Below are positions 15,874 to 27,193 of a DNA stretch of 36,951 bases, piece after piece. The first letter of the stretch is position 1. Every line of letters begins with the position of its first letter. Source of the stretch: Acidobacteriota bacterium (GTDB taxonomy: Bacteria; Acidobacteriota; Vicinamibacteria; Vicinamibacterales; JAHECP01). The notes beneath the pieces were generated by a model. That model was not told where the DNA came from and did no database searches. It worked only from the letters and a program-made list of their open reading frames with translations. The stretch covers positions 1-36,951 of the forward strand of contig JAHECP010000039.1 of the NCBI GenBank assembly GCA_024641665.1, read 5' to 3'. The position numbers and the translations under genes are program-made.

Positions 15874-16019
15874 GGTGGACCGTGGCTGTCGCGTCGGCGA
15901 ACCGGAGGCCCCCGGCTGCCGTGCGGCACGCACGCGCGGTGCGTCGATTGAGCTTCCCACAGCACGCGGGAGGCGTCAAACTCTGCGTACGGCGGGCGCG
16001 GTTCTTCGCCGCGGTCCGC

Positions 16020-16025
16020 TATAAT
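16020..16025 (+). promoter_or_regulatory. -10 box of the 94-residue gene
   Basis: Perfect TATAAT, predicted start about 16032, leader about 52 nt. No recognisable -35 (no TTG at 16-18 bp). Confidence 0.5.
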
Positions 16026-16083
16026 GGAGCGGAAAGCCCGACACCTCATCCCCTCGAACGGTCCGTGCGGGAGGCGCGCGCGC

Positions 16084-16368
16084 ATGGCGAGCATCGAGGC
16101 GATTCGCGAAGAGCAGCGGCGGGTCCGGCGGGTCCAGACGATCGCGCACGTGACGACGAGCCTGCTGATGCAGGCCCGGCTCTCGAGGGCCGAGGGCGAG
16201 GCGCTCGTCGCGTACGCGCGCGAGCGGATCCTGGAGCTGTTTCCCGGTCGCGACGAGACGTACGACATTCTGTACGGCCGGCGCTTCCGGCGTCTGCTCG
16301 ACGAGTGCACCGGCCCGGACCGGCCCCAGGGGCCGGCCGTCGTCATTCCGTTCCCCACCGGCCGCTAG
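16084..16368 (+). CDS. 94-residue protein of unknown function
   Basis: Start ATG-16084 (MASIEAIREEQRRVRRV), with GGGAGG 9-10 nt upstream. The product is soluble and alpha-helical, with an acidic-basic N-terminal helix, a central THVTTSLLMQ-like helix region (actual residues TIAHVTTSLLMQARL), and a Tyr/Arg-rich segment (DETYDILYGRRFRRLLDE), ending in a Pro-rich tail. No cysteines, signal peptide or membrane segment. I do not recognise a family. Coding is supported by the ribosome site, the TATAAT box and normal codon bias. The stop lies in a 20-bp perfect palindrome (16357-16376) that may act as a 3'-end structure. Confidence 0.68.
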   Translation: MASIEAIREEQRRVRRVQTIAHVTTSLLMQARLSRAEGEALVAYARERILELFPGRDETYDILYGRRFRRLLDECTGPDRPQGPAVVIPFPTGR

Positions 16369-16376
16369 CGGCCGGT
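16357..16376 (+). other. Perfect 20-bp palindrome spanning the stop of the 94-residue gene
   Basis: Ten-base arms centred on CTAG, containing the TAG stop. As RNA it could form only a stem with a tight turn. It may instead be a protein-binding dyad or a chance GC-rich palindrome. Confidence 0.35.
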
Positions 16377-16765
16377 TCGGCCGCCCGGGTTTCCCCAACC
16401 TGGCAAAAATGCCACAGTGTCGCTGTCGGAGGACCATACAGTCCCGGTCGTCTGTACGGACACGACACGTGGCGAAAGTCGGCCGCCGGTGTCCCCTCGA
16501 GGGTACAACGCGACCCCAAGACCGCATGAGAACCGATTCCGGGAAGATGGCGTCTAAATGGACGTCCGGGCTGGAAGGCTTGGGGTTCTCGCTCGTGCGA
16601 CGGCAGTAAGCGGAAGTCAATGCGAGAGATAGACGATCACGGCGAAGACTGGAGAGGCTCGTAGGTGCCGGGTGCGATGGTGCCCCGCTCATGAACCTCA
16701 CCACTTACGCGGATCTTCCCCCTCGACGTCTTTCGGCCTCGCGCGCAGTCTTATTGTAGAGTTGG
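16377..16765. other. Gene-free, lower-GC region upstream of dksA
   Basis: Base composition is visibly less GC-rich than the flanks. It contains a TGGCA-AAAA-TGCCA hairpin (16401-16414) and a small stem (16447-16451 with 16462-16466). Plus-strand frames starting at 16409 and 16548 and ending at 16609 are short and have no ribosome site. I recognise no RNA family (checked by eye for 6S, tmRNA, RNase P and SRP signatures). Confidence 0.4.
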
Positions 16766-16795
16766 TTGAAGAACCGTCACCGTGGCAGATATTTT
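16766..16795 (+). promoter_or_regulatory. Promoter of dksA
   Basis: TTGAAG (16766-16771), 18-bp spacer, TATTTT (16790-16795). Leader about 48 nt to the ATG at 16850. Confidence 0.5.
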
Positions 16796-16849
16796 GCATG
16801 GGTGCAGGCCCGAAGCGGCTTTGCGACGGTCGAAAGGAGTCGCGGCACC

Positions 16850-17305
16850 ATGGCGAACAACAGAAGCGAGACGAACGAAATGGCCAAGGACCGCTACCTT
16901 GAGCTGAAGAAGATACTCGAAGGGCGTCGGCGCGAGATTCTGAGTGAAGTCCATGAGAAAATGCGCGACGTCCGGGTCGACGGGCCGACCGCGAACCTGC
17001 AGGGCGTGCTGGACGCGGTCGAGACCTCGGAAGTCGACATCCAGGAAGACATCGAGCTGGCGCTGATCCAGATGAAGGCCGAGACGCTTCAGAAGATCGA
17101 CGAAGCGCTCAGCCGCCTGGAAGAAGGCAACTACGGGTACTGCTTCGAGTGCGGGGCGGAGATTTCCGAGCGGCGCCTGCGGGCGCTGCCCTTCGCGGTC
17201 CGCTGCAAGGACTGCGAGGAGGCCCGCGAAGTGGCGCAGCAGCGCGAGCGGATGCTCGCCCAGCGCCGCGGGGCTGCGTCGCTCTTCTTCGACATGTCGC
17301 ACTGA
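16850..17305 (+). CDS. dksA: DksA/TraR family zinc-finger transcription factor
   Basis: DksA-type proteins enter the RNA polymerase secondary channel and, with ppGpp, adjust promoter use. It has 151 residues: a long coiled-coil region (about 12-100) and a C-terminal four-cysteine zinc finger with the pattern C-x2-C-x17-C-x2-C in YCFECGAEISERRLRALPF and RCKDCEE. The coiled-coil tip sequence differs from the E. coli DxxDxA tip (here TSEVDIQEDIELAL), so it may be a DksA-like rather than a strict DksA protein. The start is ATG-16850 with AAAGGAG 10 nt upstream; the open frame extends further but without a ribosome site. It precedes lon by 89 bp. Confidence 0.85.
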   Translation: MANNRSETNEMAKDRYLELKKILEGRRREILSEVHEKMRDVRVDGPTANLQGVLDAVETSEVDIQEDIELALIQMKAETLQKIDEALSRLEEGNYGYCFECGAEISERRLRALPFAVRCKDCEEAREVAQQRERMLAQRRGAASLFFDMSH

Positions 17306-17327
17306 CCCGGTAGCTTCTTGCCCCAGG

Positions 17328-17355
17328 GCAGGCCCTGCCGGTGGGCGGGGCCTGC
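17328..17355 (+). other. Hairpin between dksA and lon
   Basis: An 8-bp GCAGGCCC/GGGCCTGC stem with a 12-nt loop and no U-run. It is probably not a full terminator, so dksA transcripts may read into lon. Confidence 0.35.
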
Positions 17356-17394
17356 ACCCCCATCCCACCGGCGGCACAATCCAGGAGGATCGCA

Positions 17395-19826
<2,432 letters not shown>

Positions 19827-19830
<4 letters not shown>

Positions 19831-20729
19831 AGCTGGTCTGGTCGCCGCAGTACCACCTCGACATCGGCCCGCACGTCTGGCCGACCGACAAGTACGACCG
19901 CGCCCGCACGCGCCTGCTCGCCGACGGCCTCGTCGGCCCCGAGGCCTTCGTCGAGCCCGAGCCGGCCCCCTGGGACGACCTGGCGCTCGTCCACACCGCG
20001 GAGTACCTGCGCCGCGTCCGCACCAACACGCTCTCGCCCGAGGACGTCGCCCGGCTCGAGCTGCCGCTGTCGCCCGCCGTCACCGAGGGCTTCCGGCTGA
20101 TGACCGGCGGCACCTGCCTCGCCGCCGAGCTGGCACTCGAGGACGGCATCGCCGTCCACCTCGGGGGCGGGCTCCACCACGCATTCGCCGGGCACGGCGA
20201 GGGCTTCTGCCTCTTCAATGACGTGGCCGTCGCGATCCGCCGGCTCCAGCGCGACGGTCGCCTCGCCCGCGCCGCCATCGTCGACTGCGACGTCCACCAG
20301 GGGAACGGCACCGCCGCGATCTTCGACGGCGACCCGTCGGTGTTCACCTTCTCGATCCACCAGCAGCTGAACTACCCGCTCTACAAGCCGCCGAGCGATC
20401 TGGACGTCGGCGTGGCCGACGGCGCGCGCGACGGGTCGTACTTGCACGACCTCGACCTGGCGCTGCCGGAGGTGATGGCGTCGGCGCCCGAGCTGGTGTG
20501 CTACCTGGCGGGGGCGGACCCGTTCGAGCACGATCAGCTCGGCGGGCTGAAGCTGACGCTGGAGGGGCTGCGCCACCGCGACCGCATGGTGCTCGCCGCC
20601 GCCGCCCACGTGCCCGTGGTCATCGTGCTGGCGGGCGGGTATGCGCGGCGCGTGGACGAGACCGTGGCGGTCCACGTCGGGACCGTCATGGAGGCCCTGG
20701 CGCGGGCGACGGGCGCCCCGTGCCCCTAG
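19827..20729 (+). CDS. Histone deacetylase superfamily protein (AcuC/class II-like)
   Basis: Zinc-dependent amidohydrolase of the family that removes acetyl groups from lysines or polyamines. It has 300 residues from the GTG at 19827. Active-site features are intact: the His pair in GGLHHAF (117-118), zinc ligands Asp155 and His157 in DCDVHQGNGT, and Asp231 in GADPFEHDQ. GHGEGFCLFNDVA matches the family pocket. The start overlaps the lon stop as GTGA, implying translational coupling and a shared transcript. The stop overlaps that of the convergent NUDIX gene. The substrate is unknown; bacterial members act on acetyl-CoA synthetase, acetylpolyamines or protein lysines. Confidence 0.9.
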
Positions 20730-21253
20730 ACCATGCCCAGCCCCACGACGGTCTTCATGTCCACGATCTCGCCCCGCGCGACGAGGTCCCTGGCCTCTCG
20801 CAGGGTGAACGTGCGCGGCTCGATCTGCTCGTCCGGATCGGCCTCGGCTTCGGCGTCCGGCACGACGAGGCCGTCCAGGCGGTAGAGGTGCATCTGCTCA
20901 TCGCAGAAGCCCGGGGTGGGGTAGAGCGACGCGAGCAGGGTCATCCGCTCCGGCAGCCGCCCGATCTCCTCGTGGCACTCGCGCCGCGCCGCGGCCTCGG
21001 GCGTCTCGCCCCACTCGATGCCGCCCGCCGGCAGTTCCCAGATCCACTGGTCGATCGCGTAGCGGTACTGCCGGATCAGCACGACGTGATCGGGGTCGGG
21101 GAGCGGCACCAGGACGACGGAGGGGCCGTGGCGCACGACCTCCATGTCGACCTCCCGGCCGTTGGTGAGCACCACCCGGTCCACGGCGACCGTGAAAATC
21201 CGCCCCTGGTGCACGATCCTCCGCGCCTTCGCTCTCATGCGTCGCTCGGTCAT
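20726..21253 (-). CDS. NUDIX hydrolase, ADP-ribose pyrophosphatase type
   Basis: Cleaves nucleoside diphosphates linked to another group; the ADP-ribose type is suggested by the layout. It has 175 residues. The NUDIX box runs from PAGGIEWGETPEAAARRE to CHEEIG, with the metal-binding REXHEE core. The N-terminal VLVPLPDPDHVVLIRQYRYAIDQWIWELPAGG is typical of the ADP-ribose and GDP-mannose pyrophosphatase subfamily. Start ATG-21253 with GGAGG about 10 nt upstream. Last gene of the ileS-lspA-rluD unit, 18 bp after rluD. The stop codon (CTA at 20726-20728) shares bases with the TAG of the convergent deacetylase. Confidence 0.9.
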   Translation of the reverse strand: MTERRMRAKARRIVHQGRIFTVAVDRVVLTNGREVDMEVVRHGPSVVLVPLPDPDHVVLIRQYRYAIDQWIWELPAGGIEWGETPEAAARRECHEEIGRLPERMTLLASLYPTPGFCDEQMHLYRLDGLVVPDAEAEADPDEQIEPRTFTLREARDLVARGEIVDMKTVVGLGMV

Positions 21254-21271
21254 CGCGAATGGCCTCCGGCG

Positions 21272-22252
21272 TCATCCCGCGGTGACGCGGATCTCGTCGA
21301 GCACGTGCTGCAGGTCGGCCGGGAGCGGCGACTCGAACGCGAGCCGCCGGCCGTCCGCCGGATGGGTGAACGCCAGGCGCCAGGCGTGCAGGAACGGCCG
21401 CTCGAGCCGGCCGAGCGCCTTGAGGTGCGGCGGCACGCGGCGATGCACGCCGCCGTAGGTGGCGTCGCCCACCACCGGGTGCCCGATCGCGCTCAGGTGC
21501 ACGCGGATCTGGTGCGTGCGCCCGGTGGCGAGGCCCACCCGGAGGAGCGACACGCCACGCAGGTGCTCCGCGCCGGCGATGCGCGTGACGGCCGACCGGG
21601 CGCGCCGCGCGCGCGCCGACATCTTCTGGCGGTTGCCGGGATCCCGGCCGATCGGGAGGTCGATGCGGCGTCCCGCCTGCACGAGCCCCCACACGAGCGC
21701 GTAGTACTCCTTGTCCACCTCGCGGTCGTGGAACTGCCTGGCCAGCTCCGCGTGCGCGCGGTCGTGCTTCGCCACCACCATCACTCCCGACGTCCCGCGG
21801 TCCAGCCGGTGGACGATGCCCGGCCGCTCCTCGCCGCCGACGCCGCTCAGGTCCCTCACGTGGTGGAGCAGCGCGTTTACCAGCGTGCCGGACGCGTGGC
21901 CGGCCGCCGGGTGCACCACCATTCCCGCCGGCTTGTCCACCACGACCAGATCCGCGTCGTCGTAGAGGATCGCCAGCGGCAGCGGCTCGGGCTCGACCGC
22001 CGAGGGCGCCGGCGGCGGGATGTCGACCTGGACCGCCTGCCCCTCGCGGACGGGCGTGCTCACGCGGCACGGGCGCCCGTCGAGCGTCACGCGGCCGTCC
22101 TTGATGAGGCGCTGGATCTGGGATCGGGACCGCTCGGGCAGCACGGCGGCCAGGAACCGATCCAGGCGCAGGCCGTCGTGCTCGGCCGTCGCCTCGAGGC
22201 GCATGGCGGCAGCCTCGTCCGGCGCCGCAGGGAGGACGGAACGGTCGGTCAT
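21272..22252 (-). CDS. rluD: RluA-family pseudouridine synthase, RluD-like
   Basis: Converts uridines in 23S rRNA (RluD positions 1911, 1915 and 1917 in E. coli) to pseudouridine. It has 326 residues: an N-terminal S4 RNA-binding domain (about 27-80, LRLDRFLAAVLPERSRSQIQRLIKDGRVTLDG) and the synthase domain with DKPAGMVVHP (106-115), and the catalytic aspartate Asp151 in HRLDRGTSGVMVVAK. TGRTHQIRVHLS and HPVVGDATYGG follow. The S4 plus RluA layout and position after lspA are typical of rluD. Exact target uridines are inferred from the family. Confidence 0.92.
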   Translation of the reverse strand: MTDRSVLPAAPDEAAAMRLEATAEHDGLRLDRFLAAVLPERSRSQIQRLIKDGRVTLDGRPCRVSTPVREGQAVQVDIPPPAPSAVEPEPLPLAILYDDADLVVVDKPAGMVVHPAAGHASGTLVNALLHHVRDLSGVGGEERPGIVHRLDRGTSGVMVVAKHDRAHAELARQFHDREVDKEYYALVWGLVQAGRRIDLPIGRDPGNRQKMSARARRARSAVTRIAGAEHLRGVSLLRVGLATGRTHQIRVHLSAIGHPVVGDATYGGVHRRVPPHLKALGRLERPFLHAWRLAFTHPADGRRLAFESPLPADLQHVLDEIRVTAG

Positions 22253-22286
22253 GCGGCCCCTGGTCCCCGGAGAGACGTCTCGCCCC

Positions 22287-22841
22287 TCAGACGTCGGTGC
22301 CGCGGGGCTTGACGCCGAGCAGGTCGAGCAGCACGAGACACGCGCCGGTCGTGATGGCGGCGTCCGCCACGTTGAACGCCCAGAAGTGCCAGGCGCCCCA
22401 GTAGACGTCGACGAAGTCCACGACGTAGCCGGTCGCGGCGCGGTCGATCAGGTTGCCCACCGCGCCGCCGAGCACCAGCGTGAGGCCGACGCGCGCCAGG
22501 CGGTCGCGCTCGGGCAGGAGCGTGGCGTAGTAGGCGATGGCCGCGAAGGCGGCGATCGCCACGGCCAGCATGATCACCGACTTGAACGGGAAGTTGGCGG
22601 CGTTCAGGATGCCGAACGCGGCGCCGCTGTTGTGCACGTGCGTGAGGTCGAGCAGGCCCGGGATCACGTTCACGCTGTCGTGCAGCGGGATCTGCCAGCG
22701 GACGAGCGCCTTGGCGATCTGGTCGAGCGCCACGACGGCGCCGGCCAGGCCGTAGGTGACGACCTGCCGGGGCCGCGCGTGCTCGCGCGTCGCCTCGGGC
22801 GCCGCGGCTGCCGTGGTCTCCGTCCCTGCGGGATCGCTCAT
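22287..22841 (-). CDS. lspA: Lipoprotein signal peptidase II
   Basis: Inner-membrane aspartyl protease that removes signal peptides from prolipoproteins, such as the TPR lipoprotein in this window. It has 184 residues with four membrane helices and both catalytic motifs: VHNSGAAFG with [10 protein letters not shown], and [11 protein letters not shown] with the second aspartate. The N-terminus carries about 25 extra polar residues ([21 protein letters not shown]) ahead of the first helix. The ATG overlaps the ileS stop (ATGA), giving tight coupling. ileS-lspA is a common bacterial pairing. Confidence 0.95.
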   Translation of the reverse strand: MSDPAGTETTAAAAPEATREHARPRQVVTYGLAGAVVALDQIAKALVRWQIPLHDSVNVIPGLLDLTHVHNSGAAFGILNAANFPFKSVIMLAVAIAAFAAIAYYATLLPERDRLARVGLTLVLGGAVGNLIDRAATGYVVDFVDVYWGAWHFWAFNVADAAITTGACLVLLDLLGVKPRGTDV

Positions 22842-25657
22842 CGTACCTCGTCCGGTGCGCCGGCCATCTGCGCGACCGCGTCCACGCAGCGGTCGCAGAG
22901 CCCTTCCGTGTCGGCGGCGTCCGACACCGACGGGACGTAGCGCCAGCACCGCTGGCATTTCACGCCGCCCGCCCGGCCGACGACGATGCGGACCGGGCCA
23001 TCCGCCGGCCCGGCGTCCTCGCGCACGAGGGTCACCTCGGACACGATGAAGAGCGCGGGCAGGTCGGGCGCGTGGCGCTCGAGGAGGTCGGCCGTGGCGC
23101 CCGCGGCGCGGATCTCCACCCGGGCCTCGAGCGAGGTGCCGATCACCTTCTGCTGCCGGACCTTCTCCGTCTCGACGTTCACCGCCTCGCGCAGCTCGAT
23201 GAGGCGCTCCCACTCCGCGACGAGCGCCGGGTCGCGCAGCGCGTCCACGTCGTCCGGGAACTCGGCCAGGTGCACGGAGTCCGCGCGGCGGCCGGGCAGG
23301 TGCTGCCACACTTCGTCGGTCGTGACCGGCAGGATCGGGGCGATGAGCCGCGCCAGGCCGTCCACGATGCGAAAGATGGCCGTCTGCGCGGAGCGGCGCG
23401 CCGGCGCGCCGGCGGCGTAAGTGTAGAGCACGTCCTTCGACACGTCGAGATAGAACGCGCTGAGGTCCACCGTCATGAGCGCGTTCAGCGTGAAGAAGAT
23501 CGGCTGGAACTCGTACCGGTCGTACGCAGCCATCATCCGCGCGGCCGCCTCCGCGTAGCGCGCCAGGGCGTAGCGGTCCACCTCCTGCATCGCCTCCGGT
23601 GCGACGGCGTCGGTCGCCGGATCGAAGTCGTGCAGGTTCGCGAGCAGGAACCGGAAGGTGTTGCGGATCTTCCGGTAGGCCTCGACCGCCCGGGCCAGCA
23701 CCTCCTTGCCGAGCCGCATGTCCTCGCGGTAGTCCACCATCGCGACCCAGAGGCGCAGGATCTCCGCGCCGCTCCTGGCGATCGTGTCCTGCGGCGGGAT
23801 CACGTTGCCGAGCGACTTCGACATCTTGCGGCCCTGGTCGTCGAGTACGAACCCGTGCGTGACGACCTGGTGGTACGGCGAACGGCCGCGCGCGCCCAGC
23901 CCGACGAGCAGCGAGCTCTGGAACCAGCCGCGGTACTGGTCGGAGCCCTCCAGATAGAGGTCCGCCGGCCAGGTCAGCCCGTCCCGCTGCTCGAGCACCG
24001 CGACGTGGCTCGACCCCGAGTCGAACCAGACGTCGAGGATGTCGCGCTCCCGCTCGAACGCCGCGCCGCCGCAGGCGGGGCAGGCGAGCCCGGCGGGCAG
24101 GAACTCCTCGATGGGCCGTTCGTACCACGAGTCGGCGCCGTGCCGGGAGAAGACCTCGGCGGCGCGCTCGGTGAGCCCGGGCGTCAGGATGGCCTCGCCG
24201 CAGGCGGTGCAGCTCACGGCCGGGATCGGCACGCCCCACGAACGCTGGCGCGAGATGCACCAGTCGGGGCGCCCCGTGAACATGTTGCGCATCCGCTCCA
24301 GGCCCCATGCGGGGTACCAGGCCACGCGCTCGGTGGCGTCCACCGCCATGGCGCGCAGCGTCGGCCCGTCGCCCTCGCCGTCCATGCGGATGAACCACTG
24401 GGACGTGGCGAGGAAGATGACCGGGTTGTGGCAGCGCCAGCAGTGCGGGTACGCGTGGTCGAACGTCTCGCGGTGCCACAGCCGGCCGCGTGCGGCGAGC
24501 GCCTCTTCGATCTTCGGGTTGGCGTCGAACACGCGCAGGCCGCCGAAGAGCGGGACCTCGTCGAGGAAGTGCCCGGCCGGGCCGACTGGCGCGTAGATGT
24601 CGAGACCGTAGCGCACACCCGTGGCGAAGTCGTCCGAACCGTGGCCCGGCGCGGTGTGGACGGCGCCGGTGCCTTGGTCCAGCGTGACGTAGTCGGCGAG
24701 CACGGCCACCGAGTCGCGGTCGTAGAGGGGGTGCCGGAAGCGCAGCCCCTCGAGCGCACGGCCCTTCATGCGCGCGACCGGCGTGCCGAGCGTCACGCTG
24801 GTGCGGCGTTCGACCGCGGCGGCGAGCGCCTCGGCGACGATGACGGTCGTACCCCGGGCGGCGTAAGCCGCGTAGTCGAGGTCCGGATGGAACGCGATCG
24901 CCAGGTTCGACGGGATCGTCCAGGGCGTCGTCGTCCAGATCAGCACCGACACGGGCCAGCCGGCGAGCGCCGGCACGCGCGCGGCGAGCTCGGCCGCGCT
25001 CTCCGGCGCGAGCGGGAACTCCACGTCGATCGACGGCGAGGCGTGCGGCTCGTACTCGACCTCGGCCTCGGCGAGTGCGGTCCGGCAGTGGATGCACCAG
25101 TGCACGGGCTTCTTGCCCTTGTAGACGAGGCCGCGCTCGACGAAGCGCCCCAGCGCCCGGACGATGGCCGACTGGTAGTCGTAGCTCATCGTCAGGTACG
25201 GGGCGGACCAGTCGCCGAAGATCGCGAGGCGCTGGAAGTCGGTGCGCTGGATGGCGACGTACTTCTCGGCGTAGCGCGCGCAGGTCCGCCGGAAGTCGGC
25301 GATGCTCATCTCGCGCTTCTTCGGCCCCAGCTCACGATCCACCTTGAGCTCGATGGGCAGGCCGTGGCAGTCCCAGCCCGGCACGTACGGCGCGTCGAAG
25401 CCCGCCTGCGAGCGTGACTTCACCACGAAGTCCTTGATGATCTTGTTCAGCGCGTGGCCGTTGTGGATCTCGCCGTTCGCGTAGGGCGGGCCGTCGTGCA
25501 GGACGAACTTCTTCCGGCCCGCGCGCACCTCACGGATCCGCGCGTACAGGTTCATCGCCTCCCACCGGGCGAGCATCTGCGGCTCGGTGGCCTGCAGGTT
25601 CGCCTTCATGGGGAAGGCCGTCTTCGGGAGATTCAGCGTCGCTTTCCAGTCACGCAT
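22838..25657 (-). CDS. ileS: Isoleucyl-tRNA synthetase
   Basis: Charges tRNA-Ile; class I synthetase with editing. It has 939 residues, the bacterial type. The HIGH-type motif is HNGH at 65-68 ([20 protein letters not shown]), followed by the CP1 editing domain (about 190-395, with [16 protein letters not shown]) and KMSKS at 611-615. The C-terminal zinc finger is present (CQRCW, then CDRC). The start is ATG-25657 ([13 protein letters not shown]); no strong ribosome site is visible. A leader of about 70 nt would run from a possible TAGAAT box at 25734-25739. First gene of ileS-lspA-rluD-NUDIX. No T-box-like leader is present. Confidence 0.96.
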   Translation of the reverse strand: MRDWKATLNLPKTAFPMKANLQATEPQMLARWEAMNLYARIREVRAGRKKFVLHDGPPYANGEIHNGHALNKIIKDFVVKSRSQAGFDAPYVPGWDCHGLPIELKVDRELGPKKREMSIADFRRTCARYAEKYVAIQRTDFQRLAIFGDWSAPYLTMSYDYQSAIVRALGRFVERGLVYKGKKPVHWCIHCRTALAEAEVEYEPHASPSIDVEFPLAPESAAELAARVPALAGWPVSVLIWTTTPWTIPSNLAIAFHPDLDYAAYAARGTTVIVAEALAAAVERRTSVTLGTPVARMKGRALEGLRFRHPLYDRDSVAVLADYVTLDQGTGAVHTAPGHGSDDFATGVRYGLDIYAPVGPAGHFLDEVPLFGGLRVFDANPKIEEALAARGRLWHRETFDHAYPHCWRCHNPVIFLATSQWFIRMDGEGDGPTLRAMAVDATERVAWYPAWGLERMRNMFTGRPDWCISRQRSWGVPIPAVSCTACGEAILTPGLTERAAEVFSRHGADSWYERPIEEFLPAGLACPACGGAAFERERDILDVWFDSGSSHVAVLEQRDGLTWPADLYLEGSDQYRGWFQSSLLVGLGARGRSPYHQVVTHGFVLDDQGRKMSKSLGNVIPPQDTIARSGAEILRLWVAMVDYREDMRLGKEVLARAVEAYRKIRNTFRFLLANLHDFDPATDAVAPEAMQEVDRYALARYAEAAARMMAAYDRYEFQPIFFTLNALMTVDLSAFYLDVSKDVLYTYAAGAPARRSAQTAIFRIVDGLARLIAPILPVTTDEVWQHLPGRRADSVHLAEFPDDVDALRDPALVAEWERLIELREAVNVETEKVRQQKVIGTSLEARVEIRAAGATADLLERHAPDLPALFIVSEVTLVREDAGPADGPVRIVVGRAGGVKCQRCWRYVPSVSDAADTEGLCDRCVDAVAQMAGAPDEVR

Positions 25658-25733
25658 GCTGCACGCGTCGCGCCGGGCGCTCGGGGGCGGCCCACCCGGC
25701 ACGGGTTGGGGCCCGAAAAGGCTCGATCCTTCT

Positions 25734-25739
25734 ATTCTA
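25734..25739 (-). promoter_or_regulatory. Possible -10 box of ileS
   Basis: TAGAAT on the minus strand, directly preceded by the small dyad GTGCA-TCC-TGCAC (25740-25752). No clear -35. Start site would be about 25727. Confidence 0.35.
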
Positions 25740-25849
25740 GTGCAGGATGCACTCCCGCGGGCGGGCCGATTGACCGGTGAGGGCGCGACGACCGCGTGCG
25801 CGCGGTCGCCCGCACGCCGTCCCGCGCCGGGCCCCGCAAGGCCGGCTTG

Positions 25850-25855
25850 TATAAT
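25850..25855 (+). promoter_or_regulatory. -10 box placed for a leaderless M16 peptidase mRNA
   Basis: Perfect TATAAT ending 6 nt before the ATG at 25862. A start site 6-7 nt downstream would fall on the A of the start codon, and there is no Shine-Dalgarno in between. No -35 match is visible. Confidence 0.55.
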
Positions 25856-25861
25856 GACCGT

Positions 25862-27193
25862 ATGTCCGCCACTTCGGCCGGGGCGCCCGCGATCCGGCGT
25901 GTCGTGCTCGACAACGGCCTCACCGTCCTCGTCCGCGAGGTGCGCACGGCGCCGCTGGCCTCGGTCTGGTGCTGGTACCGGGTCGGCTCGAAGGACGAGG
26001 GTCCCGGCCTCACCGGCGCGTCGCACTTCGTCGAGCACATGAACTTCAAGGGCTCGACCAACATCCCACGCGACCAGGTGAAGGGGCTCGTCGAAAAGTT
26101 CGGCGGCACGTGGAACGGCTACACCTGGCTCGACCAGACCACGTATTTCGAGACCGCCTCCCGCGACGCGCTCGACCGGATGCTCTTCATCGAGGCCGAG
26201 CGCATGGCCAACTGCCTGTACGAGCCGGAGGACTGCGAGGCCGAGCGCACGGTGATCATCTCGGAGCTGAGAGGCGGCGAGAACGACCCGGACCAGCTCC
26301 TCGAGATCGAGCTGACCGCGACGGCGCTCAAGGCGCATCCCTACCGGCACCCCACGATCGGCTGGCTGTCGGACCTGCAGGCGATCGGGCGCGACGAGCT
26401 CTACGGCCACTACCGCCGCTACTACGGCCCCAACAACGCCGCGCTCGTCGTCGTCGGTGACGTGGACGCCGATGATGTCGTCCGGCGGGCCGGGCGGCAC
26501 TTCGGCGCGATCCCGCCGGTGGCCGACCCGCCCCGCCCGCGCACCGTGGAGCCCCCGCCGCTCGGCGAGCGCCGCGTGCTGCTCGAGCGGGAGGGGACGA
26601 CGGCCTATCTGAAGCTGGCGTGGCACGCGCCCGCGGTGGACGACCCCGATTTCCTGCCGATGCTCGTGCTCGACGCGATCCTGACCGGCGCGAAGGGCGT
26701 CAACGTGTGGTCGAGCTTCCGGACCCCGCCCCCGCAGCGCCGGTCGCGGCTCTATCGCGCGCTGGTGGACACGGGCCGCGCCTCGATGGTGGGCGGATCG
26801 CTGATTCCGACCCAGCATCCGTTCCTCTACACGATCTCGATCACGGTGACCGACGGTATGCCGATCGCGGACGTCGAGCACGACGCCCTCGAGGCGATCG
26901 ACCGGCTCCGGGCCGACGGCATCTCGGCCGACGAGCTCGAGCGCGCGCGCCGGCAGCTGGCCGCGCGGTTCGTCTTCGAGAACGACAGCGTCACGAACAT
27001 CGCGCACCAGATCGGCTTCTTCCACACCGTCGCGACGCTCGACACGTACCAGACGCTGGCCGCGCGGTTGTCGGGCGTGACGAAGGATCAGGTGGAGGCG
27101 GCGGCGCGCGGGCGGCTGGCGCCGGGGCGCCGCACCGTCGGCTGGTTCAAGCCGGTGCCGATCGACGGCGCGGCGGCGGGTGCGCGGTCGTGA
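25862..27193 (+). CDS. M16 family zinc metallopeptidase, catalytic subunit
   Basis: Pitrilysin/processing-peptidase-like protease. It has 443 residues, with the inverted zinc motif HFVEH (His55, Glu58, His59) and the third ligand Glu135 in ERTVIISE, so the catalytic site is complete. Two M16 halves are visible (about 10-200 and 205-425). There is no signal peptide, so a cytoplasmic location is suggested unless a longer start is used. The next gene encodes an M16 paralog lacking the motif, a pattern of active/inactive M16B heterodimers. The stop overlaps that gene's GTG by four bases. The -10 box position suggests a leaderless transcript. Substrate unknown. Confidence 0.9.
   Translation: MSATSAGAPAIRRVVLDNGLTVLVREVRTAPLASVWCWYRVGSKDEGPGLTGASHFVEHMNFKGSTNIPRDQVKGLVEKFGGTWNGYTWLDQTTYFETASRDALDRMLFIEAERMANCLYEPEDCEAERTVIISELRGGENDPDQLLEIELTATALKAHPYRHPTIGWLSDLQAIGRDELYGHYRRYYGPNNAALVVVGDVDADDVVRRAGRHFGAIPPVADPPRPRTVEPPPLGERRVLLEREGTTAYLKLAWHAPAVDDPDFLPMLVLDAILTGAKGVNVWSSFRTPPPQRRSRLYRALVDTGRASMVGGSLIPTQHPFLYTISITVTDGMPIADVEHDALEAIDRLRADGISADELERARRQLAARFVFENDSVTNIAHQIGFFHTVATLDTYQTLAARLSGVTKDQVEAAARGRLAPGRRTVGWFKPVPIDGAAAGARS

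Noticed and set aside
15874-15960. A 29-residue N-terminal extension of the cysteine-rich protein
   Set aside because: Low-complexity Arg/Ala/Pro sequence without a ribosome site; the cysteine module starts directly after ATG-15873.
16401-16414. TGGCA...TGCCA as a sigma-54 promoter upstream of dksA
   Set aside because: The GG to GC spacing is 7 nt rather than the required 10, and the element is a simple palindrome.
16409-16609. A 66-codon plus-strand frame upstream of dksA
   Set aside because: No ribosome site and an atypical composition; kept only as part of an unexplained region.
23072-25417. A 781-codon plus-strand frame antisense to ileS
   Set aside because: Shadow of ileS, which has intact HNGH, KMSKS and zinc-finger motifs.
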